Shown here: piece after piece, positions 11,173 to 23,200 of the stretch
Layout: the number at the start of each line of letters is the position of its first letter
Numbering within the stretch: the first letter of the stretch is position 1
DNA from: Amoebophrya sp. A120
Taxonomy: Eukaryota; Sar; Dinophyceae; Syndiniales; Amoebophryaceae
DNA: 64,000 nt
Assembly: GCA_905178155.1 (NCBI GenBank)
Contig: CAJINV010000002.1
Span: 7,532,743 to 7,596,742 of the forward strand
Direction of reading: 5' to 3'
The notes under the pieces: model-generated
What the model was told of the DNA's origin: nothing
What the model saw: the letters and a program-made list of their open reading frames with translations, nothing else
Database searches by the model: none
Made by a program: the position numbers and the translations under genes

Positions 11173-13047
11173 TCAAAAATGAAAACAGGTACCAAAGCTG
11201 TTCCGTGGTCGATTAAAATTTCGTGTTGACGACAACGCGGATGAATTTTGCGACAACCGGGAACCGGAAGTGACTGGTGGAGGATTTTTTGCGACTGATG
11301 CGCTCAAGCCGTGAGGCGGTCCCCCAGCCGTTCGCAGAAACGGATTCTTTACAGCCGCGCCTTGTGAAGGTCCACCTGTTGCACCAGAAACAACTCCACC
11401 AGCGTTGCTTCGAGATCCATTCCCGGCACTAGCTGCTCCTGCTGATTTTCCAGTGGAACTACTAGAACTGCCACCTCCCGCATGATGCGTCGCACTCGCA
11501 CTCTTCCTGACGGCAGCGCTCGGTGCTGTAGCTGTCCCACGCAGATCAGAGAAAAAGTATGCGCTCTGGATCAGTTCCGCCACAGCAAAGGGCCTTCTCC
11601 CGGGGTTTTTCTGGAGGCAGGTGATCAGAAACGACTTCGCACCGTCCGACAGGTTGGACCGCCGGCTGCTCCCGGTCGTGAGGTAGCCGGAGAGGAGAAT
11701 TTGCTCCTGCTTCACGTCTTCGCAGTTGTACACCTGGTTCTGCAAAAGCGTGAAAAACACGACCCCAATGGTGTAAACGTCCGCTTTCTGCCAGTGGACC
11801 CACGGGTACTGCTTCACGTCCCCAACCTCGGGTGCGTTCCAATTCGGCGTCCCGCACATCTCATTGCGGGACTGCTGTGCGAGATGATGATGTGGAGGAT
11901 CATGATCGGCAGGAGACGACAGAGCACCAGCACCGTGTGTTGATGTAGTTGAACTACTGCAAGATGTACTTGAGCCACTCACTTGACATGCCCACCCGAA
12001 GTCGCAAATCTTGACCGTGTCCCTGTCGCAGTCGTAGAGCAAGTTATCCAGTTTTAGGTCACGGTGCACCCAATTGTTCGAGTGCAGGTGGTGCACGCCG
12101 TGGAGCAGCTGCAAAATCCAGTTTTTCGCGATGTGCTCCGGCACGCCGACGCCGTTGTTGTTCGTGAACATCAGCGGGCTGTTGAAAGAATTAGCACCAC
12201 CTCGCCCAAAATTACACGCTGCACCACGTGGGCCAGAAGACCGCATCATTTTTCCCATATTATGCGCCATCCCCGGAAGATTTTTGCCATTACCACCACA
12301 ACCTCCGCTGCAGTACTTTTTCTGCATGGAAAGCAAGGTCGTGTCCAGCAATTCCATCAGCAGAAACGTGTGCTCCTCTGTCTGGTATACCTCCTTCGCG
12401 CCCATCACGTTCTCATGCTCGTGCTCGAAGAAAAACCGCATCGCATCCATTTCCTGATTCAGCAAGTGCAGTATGCCACGCTTCGGGTACTCCTCGTTCT
12501 GGAGGATTTTCAGAGCGGAAAATTGGCTCTTTTCACTACCGTCTGTGTCTGTGGTTGTTGTATTAACCGTGCTTGCGTTTGTGGATGTAGTGGTCGCCGA
12601 GCACCCATCTGTTGCCGCGTAGCCGTGTGCACCACCAGCTTTATTCCTGATTTTCAGCACCACCGCAAACGCACCCGTGCCCACAACGTCTCCCTCGAAG
12701 CTGTACTTGGATGTCAATTCATCAGGTTTAGGATCGACACCCCAATCAAACTTGCAAAGGGACTCGATGTGGTCAATGTCGTGTTCTTCGTGTGGGGCAG
12801 CGGGGGACTCATGCTTGAGCAACTGCTGAGCGCGCTGTGTGTGATCGCCCTTGTCACGTGTTCCAGTTGCCGCGACTCGGTAGTTCGATGGTTTGTTGTT
12901 TCCACTGTTTGTCAGAAAGTTCATGCCGCTTGGCTTGCCGGCGGTGCCAGCGCCGTTGAAGCCGTTGAATATGGCAGTTGTGGCGCGGGGGCTTGTGGAG
13001 GACGAGGAGGAGCTCGCGCTCGAAAAATTTGCTGAAAACCCCATCAT
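11173..13047 (-). CDS. Serine/threonine protein kinase
   Basis: Single open exon of 624 residues. Residues 1-110 are a disordered Ser/Asn-rich head. The kinase domain runs from about 115 to 475: glycine loop GTGAFA (about 123-128), catalytic lysine in ALK (180), catalytic loop HRDLKLDN (about 328-335), DFG (about 349-351), and APE (about 405-407) preceded by GTPNW. All catalytic residues expected for an active kinase are present. Two inserts stand out: about 50 Gly/Asn-rich residues before helix E and about 38 Ser/His-rich residues inside the activation segment. The tail is Ser/Gly-rich. The start at the first ATG gives a complete protein with no intron. The subfamily (Aurora, Polo or CAMK-like) cannot be fixed by eye. 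Confidence 0.88.
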   Translation of the reverse strand: MMGFSANFSSASSSSSSTSPRATTAIFNGFNGAGTAGKPSGMNFLTNSGNNKPSNYRVAATGTRDKGDHTQRAQQLLKHESPAAPHEEHDIDHIESLCKFDWGVDPKPDELTSKYSFEGDVVGTGAFAVVLKIRNKAGGAHGYAATDGCSATTTSTNASTVNTTTTDTDGSEKSQFSALKILQNEEYPKRGILHLLNQEMDAMRFFFEHEHENVMGAKEVYQTEEHTFLLMELLDTTLLSMQKKYCSGGCGGNGKNLPGMAHNMGKMMRSSGPRGAACNFGRGGANSFNSPLMFTNNNGVGVPEHIAKNWILQLLHGVHHLHSNNWVHRDLKLDNLLYDCDRDTVKICDFGWACQVSGSSTSCSSSTTSTHGAGALSSPADHDPPHHHLAQQSRNEMCGTPNWNAPEVGDVKQYPWVHWQKADVYTIGVVFFTLLQNQVYNCEDVKQEQILLSGYLTTGSSRRSNLSDGAKSFLITCLQKNPGRRPFAVAELIQSAYFFSDLRGTATAPSAAVRKSASATHHAGGGSSSSSTGKSAGAASAGNGSRSNAGGVVSGATGGPSQGAAVKNPFLRTAGGPPHGLSASVAKNPPPVTSGSRLSQNSSALSSTRNFNRPRNSFGTCFHF

Positions 13048-13990
13048 AATCGTGGCGTCTAGTTGTGATTATAGTTTGGATAGATAAAAATAAATTGTGA
13101 TAACAAACAAGCAACTTCTCGAGGTCCCGATTTCTACAACACACGACTCAGACTGATCGTTGTACAGCACATCCTGCTCCTACAGACTTACGCATGATGT
13201 GTAGTTGGTCGTTTTTTTTTTACGTCGTAACACTGACTGTGCTTACAACGACAACGAGCAAAGAAGAAATAGACAGAAGAAAACTCTCTGGGTGGTCGCA
13301 CAGACACGCCGCGTAGAAGTCGCCCAAGGGCGCCAATAGAAGTTCCACCAATTACGCACGACTAGCACACACTTGGATCGCCTTCGCGACAAGACCAAAA
13401 CTTCGTCGGCAGGCCGTGCAACCAACGTGGGCGCGTTGTGTCTTCAAATAGGGATACGCACCATACTTTCACCCACCGCTCCGCAAGGTGTAGCACGACG
13501 ACAAAAAGGGTGCTTCATATTTACTGCCATATTTGGAAGCCTCTCTCATGCTGATCGTATGTAATTTCTCAAAGAGTGCTGGACATTGTCTTGTCTCCGC
13601 ACACTCGAACGAGCGCTGCGGACGATGACCTAGTAGAAGACCACAGCCGGCGGCTCTCCGGAAGACAGCTGGCACTACTGCAACCCGTGGTTCGTCTCCA
13701 TCATCATCATCATCCTCAATGAAACCAATATATGTATGCGGTTTTACGCTATGTCAGCGTTGTCAGATTCTTCAGAGAAAATCAGTTTCTGTTTCAGTTT
13801 CACTTCATCCACCGCATCAACAATTGATATTTTTTCTTGCTCGATCCACCTGTGGGTTTCTTGTCCTTGTGGCTTTTTGCAAGTCACATAAGAAAGTCTT
13901 TTTGAAGAAAATCGAAGAGCTCCTGAAGAAAGGGACGATAGGCTATCTTTTTCTTTTGCTGCCTTCTGCCGGTGCACAAGTACTTCTTTA
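13048..13990. other. Intergenic, nothing recognised
   Basis: Between the kinase start and the end of the membrane-protein gene. The only open frames overlap the antisense of the neighbouring exon or lack any domain. A short Cys-free open frame near 13.47-13.68 kb is not supported. Confidence 0.35.
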
Positions 13991-15817
13991 TCACACATCC
14001 ACGTCTTCTTTCCCGGCGTATTCATCCTTACCCAGTCCCAGAAAGTTCACGTTGTCGTCGAAAAACCAGGTGTCGTTTACTTCTATCAAGTGTAAAAATG
14101 TCTGGGTCTGGAACATTCTAAACTTGTGATGCTGTCTCTGGATTCTGAAAAAATTTGTATTGCATGACCAGCAAGAGGACTCCAGTTTGTGCTACGCGGA
14201 GAGGTCATTTCTCACGCTGTTGAGGCATCACAAAGCCCTCTAAAAATCTGTGATGCTACGGCATGCATCGCAGACATCATGGGTCTTCATGGAAAATATG
14301 CATGACAAATCTAGAAATCTTCCAGACCCAGACATTTTTACATTTGATAACTTCCCGGCTGCTGCGAAAGAGGGCGTCCTTCAGAATGTCCACTCTGCGC
14401 CGCAGAAAAATGGCGACAACGAGTGCCGAAAAATGGAGGAATGATTTCACCGGCTCGAGCAGGCGGGAGTAAACCACGATCGGGTTGGACGTGTTCACGA
14501 GCGCAGCTTTATTTTGTGGAGGTCCACTTGAAATAATTGCAGTTGATGTCGACGAAGATCCTCCACCAATTCTGTCCATCGTCTGCAGCAACTCTTTCTC
14601 GATGATCCCCCGCATGAGGTACATCCCGACGCCAACGCCGAGACAGTAAATATCAACTGCAAAAGTGTCTGGGTCTGGAAGAATGCGCGATTTGTCATGC
14701 AGTTTTTTCATGATCCATGAGGCCTGGAATGCAGGACCTAGCATGACAGATTCTGTGCGATCTCTCTCATGCCTATCCTGCATAAGAAACTCCCTCCCGA
14801 CTTGGTCAAAACTGGACGACTTTGGCAATCATGCAACACAGATTTTTGCATGCTTCAGATTTAGCATGACAATTTGCATTCTTCCAGACCCAGACATTTT
14901 TACATTTGATAGTAAAAGAGCGCCATCAACAGCAGCGGAAGGGCCCCGTCTGGAATCAGCAAGTAGAAGGTGAACAGCGACAGAAAGAAATGCTGGGCCG
15001 CGTTGTGCAGTGTTGTCGACGGTGAAAATAGGAAAGAAGATGCACTAGGAGCGCCGTGAATTTTTACGCCGCCGGTTATATCACTCCCGAGTGTAGTTGC
15101 GGCCCCAACGCTTGTTCCAACGACAGCATCAGAAGTCGACGAAAATCGTGTCGCATCCCTGCCAGGACTATCTGTGAAAACCACATCAGTGGATAATAGG
15201 TAGACGAGAGCGGTGACGCAGGCTGTCGTTTGGAAAAGAAATCTCCCTGCGCGCTTCCAGTTTTGCAGCAAGGAGCGGCGCTTCTTCGATGTGGTCCGAG
15301 TAGAGGTGCCAGCCGTAGTATTTACAGGCCTCGTCGCTGTTGCTGCTTGGTCCAGTTGGTGGGAAAGATCATGATGAACTGAGTCGCGATAGGTATCATT
15401 CAACAGCGTAGGCATAGCTCTCGTTCTGCTGCCGCTGTTCGTGTTCGCCGGCGAAGGCACCATGCAGAAATCTTCTAGACCTTCAGCGTCCTGAAGATCA
15501 GCATTTGAGGACGCAGAGGAACTACGGAGAAGCTGCCTCACGTGGAAGACAATTAACGCCCCGTAGCTGAGACATTCGTCTTCGCTTGTCGGGGTAGCTG
15601 ACGTCCTGAGAGCGCCGCGACTGGGACGGGTGTTGCACGTGTCCTCCGTGTAAGTTTGATCAAATCGCACATCGTCATCGCGGTGGCAGTAGTCCAGAGG
15701 GTTAACAGCGCTTGTTGCAACAGGAGCCCCATGATCCGTGAGATGGTCACTATGACAGATGGTCGCGGCAGGGAGACGATGCTTTGGCGGCACAACCGCA
15801 CCGGCGAACGAGGGCAT
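13991..15817 (-). CDS. Membrane protein of unknown family, two introners
   Basis: Three exons (15817-14912, 14645-14350, 14078-13991) total 1290 bases, giving 429 residues after removal of two family A introners. The joins read ALFY|CLGVG and SREV|NDTWF, with no frame loss. Residues 1-190 are polar and Ser/Thr-rich. Then comes a basic stretch (KKRRSLLQNWKR) followed by a hydrophobic segment (ACVTALVYLLSTDVVF), a second hydrophobic stretch around the first join (FFLSLFTFYLLI to GVGVGMYLM), and a third near VVAIFLRRR. So it is probably a membrane protein with two to four spans. The tail is acidic (GKEDVDV). I do not recognise a family. Confidence 0.75.
14084..14349. mobile_element. Introner, family A, 266 bp (reverse orientation)
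   Basis: Ends TATCAAGTGTAAAAATGTC... and the complementary ...GACATTTTTACATTTGATA, both including the TCTGGGTCTGGAA core, give an inverted repeat of about 33 bp. Perfect 5-bp duplications ACTTC lie at 14079-14083 and 14350-14354. The interior, with GCTACGCGGAGAGG and TGCATGACCAGCAAG, is the reverse complement of the interior of the copy at 52594-52863, so this copy lies in the opposite orientation although both host genes are on the minus strand. Confidence 0.95.
14651..14911. mobile_element. Introner, family A, 261 bp (forward orientation)
   Basis: Left end TATCAACTGCAAAAGTGTC, right end GACATTTTTACATTTGATA, with the shared TCTGGGTCTGGAA core. Duplications GTAAA at 14646-14650 and 14912-14916. 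The interior order (TTTGTCATGCA, GACCTAGCAT, CATGCAACACAG, TTAGCATGACAA) matches the 52.6-kb copy. Excision joins the two exons of the membrane-protein gene in frame. Confidence 0.95.
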
Positions 15818-16110
15818 GGCTTGTAAGTTCGATGATCGTGTTCCACTCTAGCAGGGGGCTTCTATCATGTTTATAGTTTTTCTTCCAGTTTACGATTCCA
15901 TAATACGGAGACAGACGGTAAAGCTGGAAGTGAAGTAAAGCAAAGTCGTGTGCAGCTGCTAGTTCAAAACTCACTTGCACAGACGTGAAATTTTCAAGCA
16001 GGCCCAAAGTTTTCAGTTTCACTCCAAGCCGTCTGCGCCGAAGATTGCGTTATTCTGTCGAAACGACGGTGCCTGAGCGGTATAATTGAAAAGCTAGAAG
16101 AACATCTACA
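15818..16110. other. Upstream region of the membrane-protein gene
   Basis: About 0.3 kb before the start codon at 15817. An open frame on the minus strand (to about 16022) overlaps it but shows no domain. Nothing else is recognised. Confidence 0.3.
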
Positions 16111-16149
16111 TGTTCTCATATTGATAGTCATATCTACAACTTTAACAAA

Positions 16150-16265
16150 AATTCAAAAGAGTTCAGTGCATCTTTTGAGTTCAATGCACCACTTGAGTTC
16201 AGTGCACCTTTTGAGTTCGGTGCACCTTTTGAGTTCAATACACCTTTTGACTTCAATGCAGTCAT
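16150..16265. repeat. Tandem 18-bp repeat, about six units
   Basis: Units of the form TTTTGAGTTCAGTGCACC recur about six times with one or two changes each. They are followed by dispersed short motifs around TCATAATC up to about 16.6 kb. No coding potential. Confidence 0.85.
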
Positions 16266-16610
16266 CTATGATCATCATCATCATATCTTTAACAAAAATT
16301 CAAAAGCTCACAACTTCATGACTCATATCTTCAAATCATAATCTAAGACTCGAACTCAATCATAATCGCGGATTTTCATTCTCAGACTTGAAAGCATTGT
16401 TTTGAAATCAATCACAATCGAGGATTTGCATTCTCAGATTTGAAATCATAATCTTGCAATCATAGTCTTAGATCTGAACTTGAAGTCGCAGTCTTACAAT
16501 CCTACTCACAGACGTCTTAGAAAAATTCTAAGAAACACAGATCAGAAATTCATAGTCAAGTCATAGACAGTCACAACTTCATAATCATAGAAAAACAGAG
16601 CAATCGCATC

Positions 16611-16703
16611 CGACACATCATAAAAACCCCACACGTCCAGCCACCACCATCATCATATCGCAAGGGCGGGGGGGGCGCGGGGGGGGGCGAGGGCCCCCCG
16701 CAC
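16611..16703. repeat. 92-bp direct repeat, copy 1
   Basis: Begins CGACACATCATAAAAACC and runs into G-runs ending GGGCCCCCCGCAC. A near-identical copy lies at 16895-16987, and a related G-rich block at about 16772-16815. The G-runs and CATCAT runs next to the assembly gap explain why assembly failed here. Confidence 0.88.
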
Positions 16704-16894
16704 TAAAAAAAGTCACAGGCCCACACTCATGGAAAAGCAAAGCAAATGGATTTCATCAATGCGCGTCACAAGATGTGGGGCGGGGGGGGCGGGGGGGGGG
16801 CCAGGGCCCCCCGCTCACAGTCATAGCCGTCAGCCATTGACTCAGTTTTCAGGCATACATCATCACTTAGATTTCAGTCATATCAAAATGTCAA

Positions 16895-16987
16895 CGACAC
16901 ATCATAAAAACCCCACACGTCCAGCCATCACCATCATCATATCGCAAGGGCGGGGGGGGCGCGGGGGGGGGCGAGGGCCCCCCGCAC
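16895..16987. repeat. 92-bp direct repeat, copy 2
   Basis: Second copy of the 16611-16703 repeat, differing at a few positions. It is followed by CATCAT-type simple sequence up to the gap. Confidence 0.88.
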
Positions 16988-17094
16988 TTCATCAACATCA
17001 TAATCGTCATCATGTACGTGGAGCGGGGATACTAATCATCACCATCGTCATCATTCATGAGACTGTGGCGACTCTTCAATCATCATCATCATAG

Positions 17095-17194
17095 NNNNNN
17101 NNNNNNNNNNNNNNNNNNNNNNNNNNNNNNNNNNNNNNNNNNNNNNNNNNNNNNNNNNNNNNNNNNNNNNNNNNNNNNNNNNNNNNNNNNNNNN
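17095..17194. other. Assembly gap (100 N)
   Basis: Exactly 100 N bases flanked on both sides by CATCAT-type simple repeat. This is the fixed length used for gaps of unknown size, so the true distance is unknown. The sequence on either side may not be contiguous at this spacing. Confidence 0.98.
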
Positions 17195-17804
17195 TCATCA
17201 TCATCGCCATCCTTCATATCCGAGAAGATGGCGGCGAAGACCAAGCTGCGCGCGCCATTTTCTCAAAAGTTGGGCGGGGGCCGTGCTTCATTTTCGTTTT
17301 TTAGATTTCCAAACGCGACCCGCATGGCTTTTTTCGCGCACGCGACGATCGAGGGACCGACAGGTGACGCGTGACAACGCCCTAACGCAAAGAAAAAGCC
17401 GAGCGGAAGACGAAAGTAGACCGATCGGGGCGCCACGTTTCAACCCATCCAGAAGCAGCTTCCTACATAGGCGTCAACACTGGCAACAGACGCCAACGCG
17501 TCCACTTCGTTCTATCTAATAGCACCACAGGCACAACAGTAGCGAGCCACACGCTCGAGCTCCAGCCACAGGGGACAACATTCACTCTCTCGATGCGCGC
17601 GGCGTTCCCAAAACGTGCGCAAGAGGGCCACGCGCACCTAGCTGCTAGCGTGCCGCTTGAAAAATGTACTGCGATCGAGAGGCAGTGTTTGGGTTTGGGT
17701 CTTGAAAAATATTTACAATGCAGGGCGACCACGTTGCCGCGGAGACTTCCGACAAGCTCGCTCTCATCTTCTACAGCCACTAGCTCAGCGCCAAGTCCTG
17801 TCAT
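17195..17804. other. Intergenic, nothing recognised
   Basis: From the gap to the stop codon at 17805. Open frames on both strands are short and lack domains. Confidence 0.35.
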
Positions 17805-18347
17805 CTAAGTGTTTATATTTCTGAAATAGTTCGGGCGCAGAGTCACGCCAGGCCGCAACTCGCGGAGAGCGCGATCCGCCACGTCTATAAAGTTCTCCGA
17901 TGCTCGGTAGTCCAAGTCCAGGATGTACTTCCCCGGGCGCCATGAAATCAGCCACCATTCTTCGCCCGCAAGCATAGCGCTGGCGGTCTCCTTTTGTCCC
18001 TTTGGTTTCTGCGACGTGAAGAACCAGCAAACGACGTGGCCGCTGGCGGCCTTCGAGTCCCCGACCCAGATGTATTCCGCACGGTTTGCGCCGTCGGCGC
18101 GTCCCTCACTCTGCGAACCCGTGCGCCGGTGGTACATGGCGCCCCGAATTAAGTCCACCTTTCGCCCCTTCTCATCCGGCAGATTGGGAAAATCCGGCTT
18201 CGACATTGGTTGCAGAGTGGAGAGTGTCTCTAAAGCTTCTACTACTAGCTGTGAAGCTGCACTTGCAGGGGGAGATGGAAAAACAATGATAGAGAGGAAA
18301 AAGATCGACGGCGCCAGCACAACGATGGAGCTTACTACTTCTAGCAA
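17805..18347 (-). CDS. Small secreted or membrane-anchored protein
   Basis: 180 residues from a first ATG. Residues 1-30 (MLEVVSSIVVLAPSIFF..., ending PPASAAS) look like a signal peptide or N-terminal anchor with an Ala-Ser-Ala type cleavage region. The remainder is soluble: charged, with several Trp residues, a GDSKAASGHVVCWFF segment and WWLISWRPGKYILDLDY. The compact non-repetitive sequence differs clearly from the low-complexity neighbours and supports a real protein. I do not recognise the family. Only two Cys-poor regions are seen, so no disulfide-rich effector signature. Confidence 0.55.
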   Translation of the reverse strand: MLEVVSSIVVLAPSIFFLSIIVFPSPPASAASQLVVEALETLSTLQPMSKPDFPNLPDEKGRKVDLIRGAMYHRRTGSQSEGRADGANRAEYIWVGDSKAASGHVVCWFFTSQKPKGQKETASAMLAGEEWWLISWRPGKYILDLDYRASENFIDVADRALRELRPGVTLRPNYFRNINT

Positions 18348-20201
18348 TGGGTCAAAGCTAGGCGCTCTCTAAATATAAACGATTGCAGTGGAAAAAAGAG
18401 AAGCAAAAACTAGGCGCGTCGCTGTTCGGAGGTGGAATGTGGATGGGGTAGGGTGGGGCGATTGTATGAACCAAAGCCAAGCCTATACGGTTTCACGAGC
18501 GCAAGGACGCAGGAACCTGCCCGCGCCCCCGCCTGTGGCATACGTGCCCGGCGTAGCTTTTTGCTCATCGTTTCATGATCCTGGGCCATGCCTGCTCTTG
18601 GCTGAGTGTCTTCTTTTCTGATCGATTATTTGTTTTTTTATCATCATCTTATCATCGTAATCATCATCGTCACCACCATCGTCTATCCTGCGCGGGGTAT
18701 TGCGCAGTAGAGGGCTCAAAGGTTTCTCCATGGCAGCAGGAGAGAGCGCCTTTAGTTTCTTAATTGCTGCAGAAGCGCCTTCTTCTGTCTGGGTAATTCT
18801 GATGTGTGCGCAGGGAAAATAAGTCGGATCCTCAATACGTACGCAGGGAGAGAAGTGCGCAAACCGGGGGGGCTTGCGGCGGTCTCCCCCGCGAGCAGGA
18901 AACTGCGGCGCCATCCCCCTACGAAGGCTTCGCGTGTGCTCCCTACTGAATCCACTGCGCCTCTGCGAAAAAAGTTCGCGCGAGCGGCTGCGTGTCCCTG
19001 CAGGACGGGTTCCGGGCGGTCTCCCCCCCACAAGGGAATTCCCCCCTTCCTTGCTTACTTACGCACCTCCTCCCCTACGCCTCCTACCCATTCTAGCGCA
19101 AGTTTGCGATGTCACACCCAGCGGGCGAAGCTATTCGAATCTCGTTCGAATGCTATAATTTTTGCTGCTGCTTGTGAACGACAAAGCATTACTGTGAGAC
19201 TCAAAAACTCAAGGAGCACATCCGTCTCGTTCAATACCAAGAATTGTTGCTTAGTTGCGCTTCAATTTTTGCCCTGCTTCGAGCAGCCGAAGGAGCGGCA
19301 AGAGGGTTTTCGTTGTAGGTCTTTCTTCTATTCATGATGAAAATTGTCGACAGATACAGTTTGGGAGACACAAACGGAATGCTCCTGAGAAACTTGAAAA
19401 AAAAAGACTTCGCTTTATCCTAAGCCTAACCGTCAAAGTGATTCTTTTCATATGAAGAACTCATAGAATGCCGCAACGTTATTTGCGGCCTGCATGAACC
19501 GTGCCAGCCGCACCTATTTGTATTTTCCAATCTGTAAAGTACAGGTGTTGATGATAGCTCTATCTTATTTTAGGCACACAAAAAAATATTACGTACAAGA
19601 TGATAGCGCGTAGGACGCCTTTTGGAAGAAAACTAGTATTTAGAAAACAAAAATAAAAGTGAATCAGAAACTCAAAATTTTACAGGCGACGTAACAAGCG
19701 AGACGAGGTTTTCCTTGTTCATATCTCAACAAAACTGCGTCGCTTTTTATTCCGAAGGTCTCGTGGAACGCGACACGCAGCACGACTTCTACTGCGAAGT
19801 GCTACACGAAAAATCGCAAATACACGATTGACGCAAACAAATCAAGCGAAAACCAAAGCCGCCTGCTGTCTGTTTCGTTTTCTTCTTAGTCGAGCTCACC
19901 TGTAGGAATTTGTACTGCAGCGGGCTGACCAACAAGCAGCCCAAACAACAAAAGAAACCCGCGTCCGAAACGCAAAGAAATGCCGAAACCTGAAAAGAAC
20001 GAGAACTAAAAAAGTAGAGAAAGTGCGAAAGAAACAGTAGAAAAATTCAAGCAAGAAACCCGAACAGGATTGAAGATGCGCCGGTCCGGATACGGTAAAA
20101 ATCAGAAATTTTCGACCCCATTCTAGTACTACAGTACCACGCTGATTAGGTACAGCAGCAGCCCGGTATCATAATCGAAGATATTCATACATATCGAAGT
20201 T
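18348..20201. other. Intergenic, no gene supported
   Basis: 18.4-19.1 kb is GC-rich and open in several frames without domains. 19.1-20.2 kb is A-rich, with runs such as CAAAAAAATAA and many stops. I see no gene, RNA or clear repeat in it. Confidence 0.4.
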
Positions 20202-23200
20202 CTAGTACTGATACAGCATTTTCCCTGCGATTCCCAAACACAGGGCCAATCCGTAGTGCGGTGAAACCGTTGGACACGTTGCCACACACCGCGCCTCGTG
20301 CAGTCGGTTGAGAAACAGCTGGTACTGTTCGTTTCCCAATCCGCGAAACAAATTTCGCTGTACCGGGTCCTTGATGGCGAGACACAGATGTGCCGGCGCA
20401 TCGGTGCGCTGGAAAAACTTGTTTCTGCTGTTGTACAGATCGTGGTTCCCTCCGCAGCGATAATTGCTGCTGTGACCATTTGTTCGATGATCTTGCTGCT
20501 CTTTCAACAGTGCGACCGTGCTGTCCAACGACACCAGCTGGGTCTCCGGGTCAAATTCGTGCAGCCAAAACCGTCCGAAGTCCAGAAACAAGGCCGGCAA
20601 ATCCAGCCCGTGCCACCACTGCTGGTAGTAGTAGAAGTTTTGCATCTGCGCGGCGTTGTAAAAGTCCTGCAGCTTCTGTTCGCGCTGCTCAAAGTAGAAA
20701 AGCATCATCAGCATCAGGCAGTAGTTGTTTAGGTAGAGAAACGGTTTTTCCATCCTCTGGCAGTAGTTCTGCTTGCACTTGACGTAGTGGGGCACATCGG
20801 GCCGGTTGGGGTTCAAGTTTGCGAATTTCGCCCATTGCTTCAGTACGAGCGCGAGTTGGAACTTGCGAGTACTAGAGGTTGTGTACTGCAACGGACCCAT
20901 GGCTGAGCTAGTTTGCTGGGCGAACGTCCGAAAGGACTGACAATGTCCTCCTGCTCCGGGCTGATACTGACTACAACTCGGGTATTGCACATGATCGACG
21001 GTGCCGGCTACCAAAGTAGTTCCACCAGCCGGTCCAGAACATCCATGCCCTGGTGACAAAAACGTCGCCCAAATCCGCAAGCAGTGGGACTCTGGACTCG
21101 AGGCGTTGCGCGTCGAAATAGCCCCCGCGGTGCCACTGCTCATTCTGTCGTTTGTGTGTTGAAAGTTGGTCGTAGTTGTGGCTGCAGAACAGACGGACAC
21201 GCGGCTGCTCCGCGGGGGGCGGTAGTTGTGATTCTGGACATCGGCTCCTTCGTTGTAGTTCGAATTCCTGGAAGCCGCGCGGCTGCGCTGCTGGTCAAAA
21301 CTGTTCAAATAATAGGTCGCACCGTTGCAAGAACCGTGTTCCTGTTCGGAGAAGAAAAAGGAAGAATGCCTGCGATCGGCCATCGTAGTTACTGGGGCAG
21401 CTGCTCCACTGTTTGATTCGCTAGCAAAGGAAGAGAAGCGGAATGCTCTGCTACGCTGTTGCTCCAACATCACGGTCGCGTAGCTGCCAATCTCGTCCTC
21501 TTCACCCGCGCCAGCAGGGGTCGTGGTATTTGCGGGTCCTCCTGCAGGTGCCGATGGAAAGCTATGCAGTAATTCGCGCATGAGCAACGAATTCCGGTAC
21601 ACGTAGCTGTCCGTGTGAATTGAGATGTCGAACTCCGCATGCTCCTGGCTGTTGACGTAGTTTTGAAACAGGTCGACCGTCATTCCATTCGTTCCAGCAG
21701 CTGTAGCACAGGAGGAGAAATTGGACGCCGCTCCACCATTCGCTGCAGGATTGCCGTTCATTCCCATCCCGTAAGCATTCAGCTCACAGCGCAAAACCGG
21801 CACCCTCGCGGTGGCGATGAGGTCGATGTTCGTGAAGCCAATCTGCCGCAGCCGCGGAATCAACTGCCGAAGCAAGTCCAGTTTGGGATCAGAGGGCGGG
21901 GTGTGGTTGACGTCGTTGGGATTCGAACTAGACCCCCTCGTAGTCGCTCGTGAGCAGTTCTGAAGATGCTGGCTGCGGTGTGGTCCAGACCTGGGTGGAT
22001 CGAGGCACTCATTTGCCGTTCCAGTTCCTGACGTGGTCGAGTTGCAAGGAGCGGGGTTGTAGTTGTAAATCCGAATCCCGACGTCCAAATCGGAACCGAA
22101 TTCAAGCATGCAGCCCGTTATGGCACTGCCATAGGGAATGACAGCGAAGGACGGCGGTGGGCAGGTGGTATCTTTCTGGGCCGCGAAGAGGTGGGGGAGC
22201 CTGTTAGGTCGGTTTTATTCATGATTTGCGGATGTTTGGTTCGTTACAGCATACATGAGTGTGCTTTTCAAGGAACAAGCGAGAGCCCCCTGTGGCTGTG
22301 CTTCACAATCGCATGAAGAAAATAAGCAAATCTGCAGTAGCACCATCAACATAAATAACATGCTTACATACAAGACCATTTTCAAAAGCTAAAGCAAAAT
22401 ATCTCATACGTTTCATGCGCCACGCTCTGGATTTTATCGAAGCCAACTTTCAACAGGTTTCGTTTTTCCGCAGATATTTCCAACATGCGTAGAAGGTGCT
22501 GGTCTTCCGATTCGTGATGGGCAACGGACGGAAAATCTTCAAAGTCGAAGCAGTTATTTTCTGACAATACAGCGGCAGGAGCAGCTATGCCGCCGTCATT
22601 GTAGTGACCGTAACTGTGCAGCTGCTGACCCGCGTTCTGCCAGCATGGTGCTGATAGAGAGGGCGCACCAGCGTTGACCATATGGTCGTACCCGGATCGT
22701 ACTTCTTGTGGCAGCATTGCACTCGTCGGGATGGTTTTACCAGCGTAGTCTGCACCTGCAGACGCTGCATATCCACCTCCTGATACGTTGTGGTAGGTGC
22801 TGCCACTGAAATTGCTGCTGTATGGAAATGGCGGACGGGAAGGGCAAGCATGGCTCTGCGGTTGTGCCACTTTTCCCGCAGCTCCGCCGGCATTGCAAAT
22901 TTCATCCGTCTGCGGGTGTTGGCTCGGGAGCGTTGTCGCCGCGTTTGCCTGTTTCGATGCGTCTCCCACGACCGCCTCCACCTCTTGCGGCCTCTCTGTC
23001 GCCGAACATCCATTCGCCACAGATGAAACTGCCTCTATCTCTAACTCTATGCTCGTCTGCGCATTATGACCTTCTTTCGCTTTTGTCCCTGCAAATTTCA
23101 CCTCGCTGGCCTGCTGTGGCCCCGACTCTGGAGTGCTTTCTCGAGTGGACGTTGTTGTGGTGGAGGATATCAGCACTGGCGGCGAGGCTTCCTGAGCTGC

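Noticed and set aside
16150-17094. Repeat block as a CRISPR array or centromere
   Set aside because: The 18-bp units have no spacers, and the region is eukaryotic simple repeat with a gap. Nothing specific to a centromere is visible.
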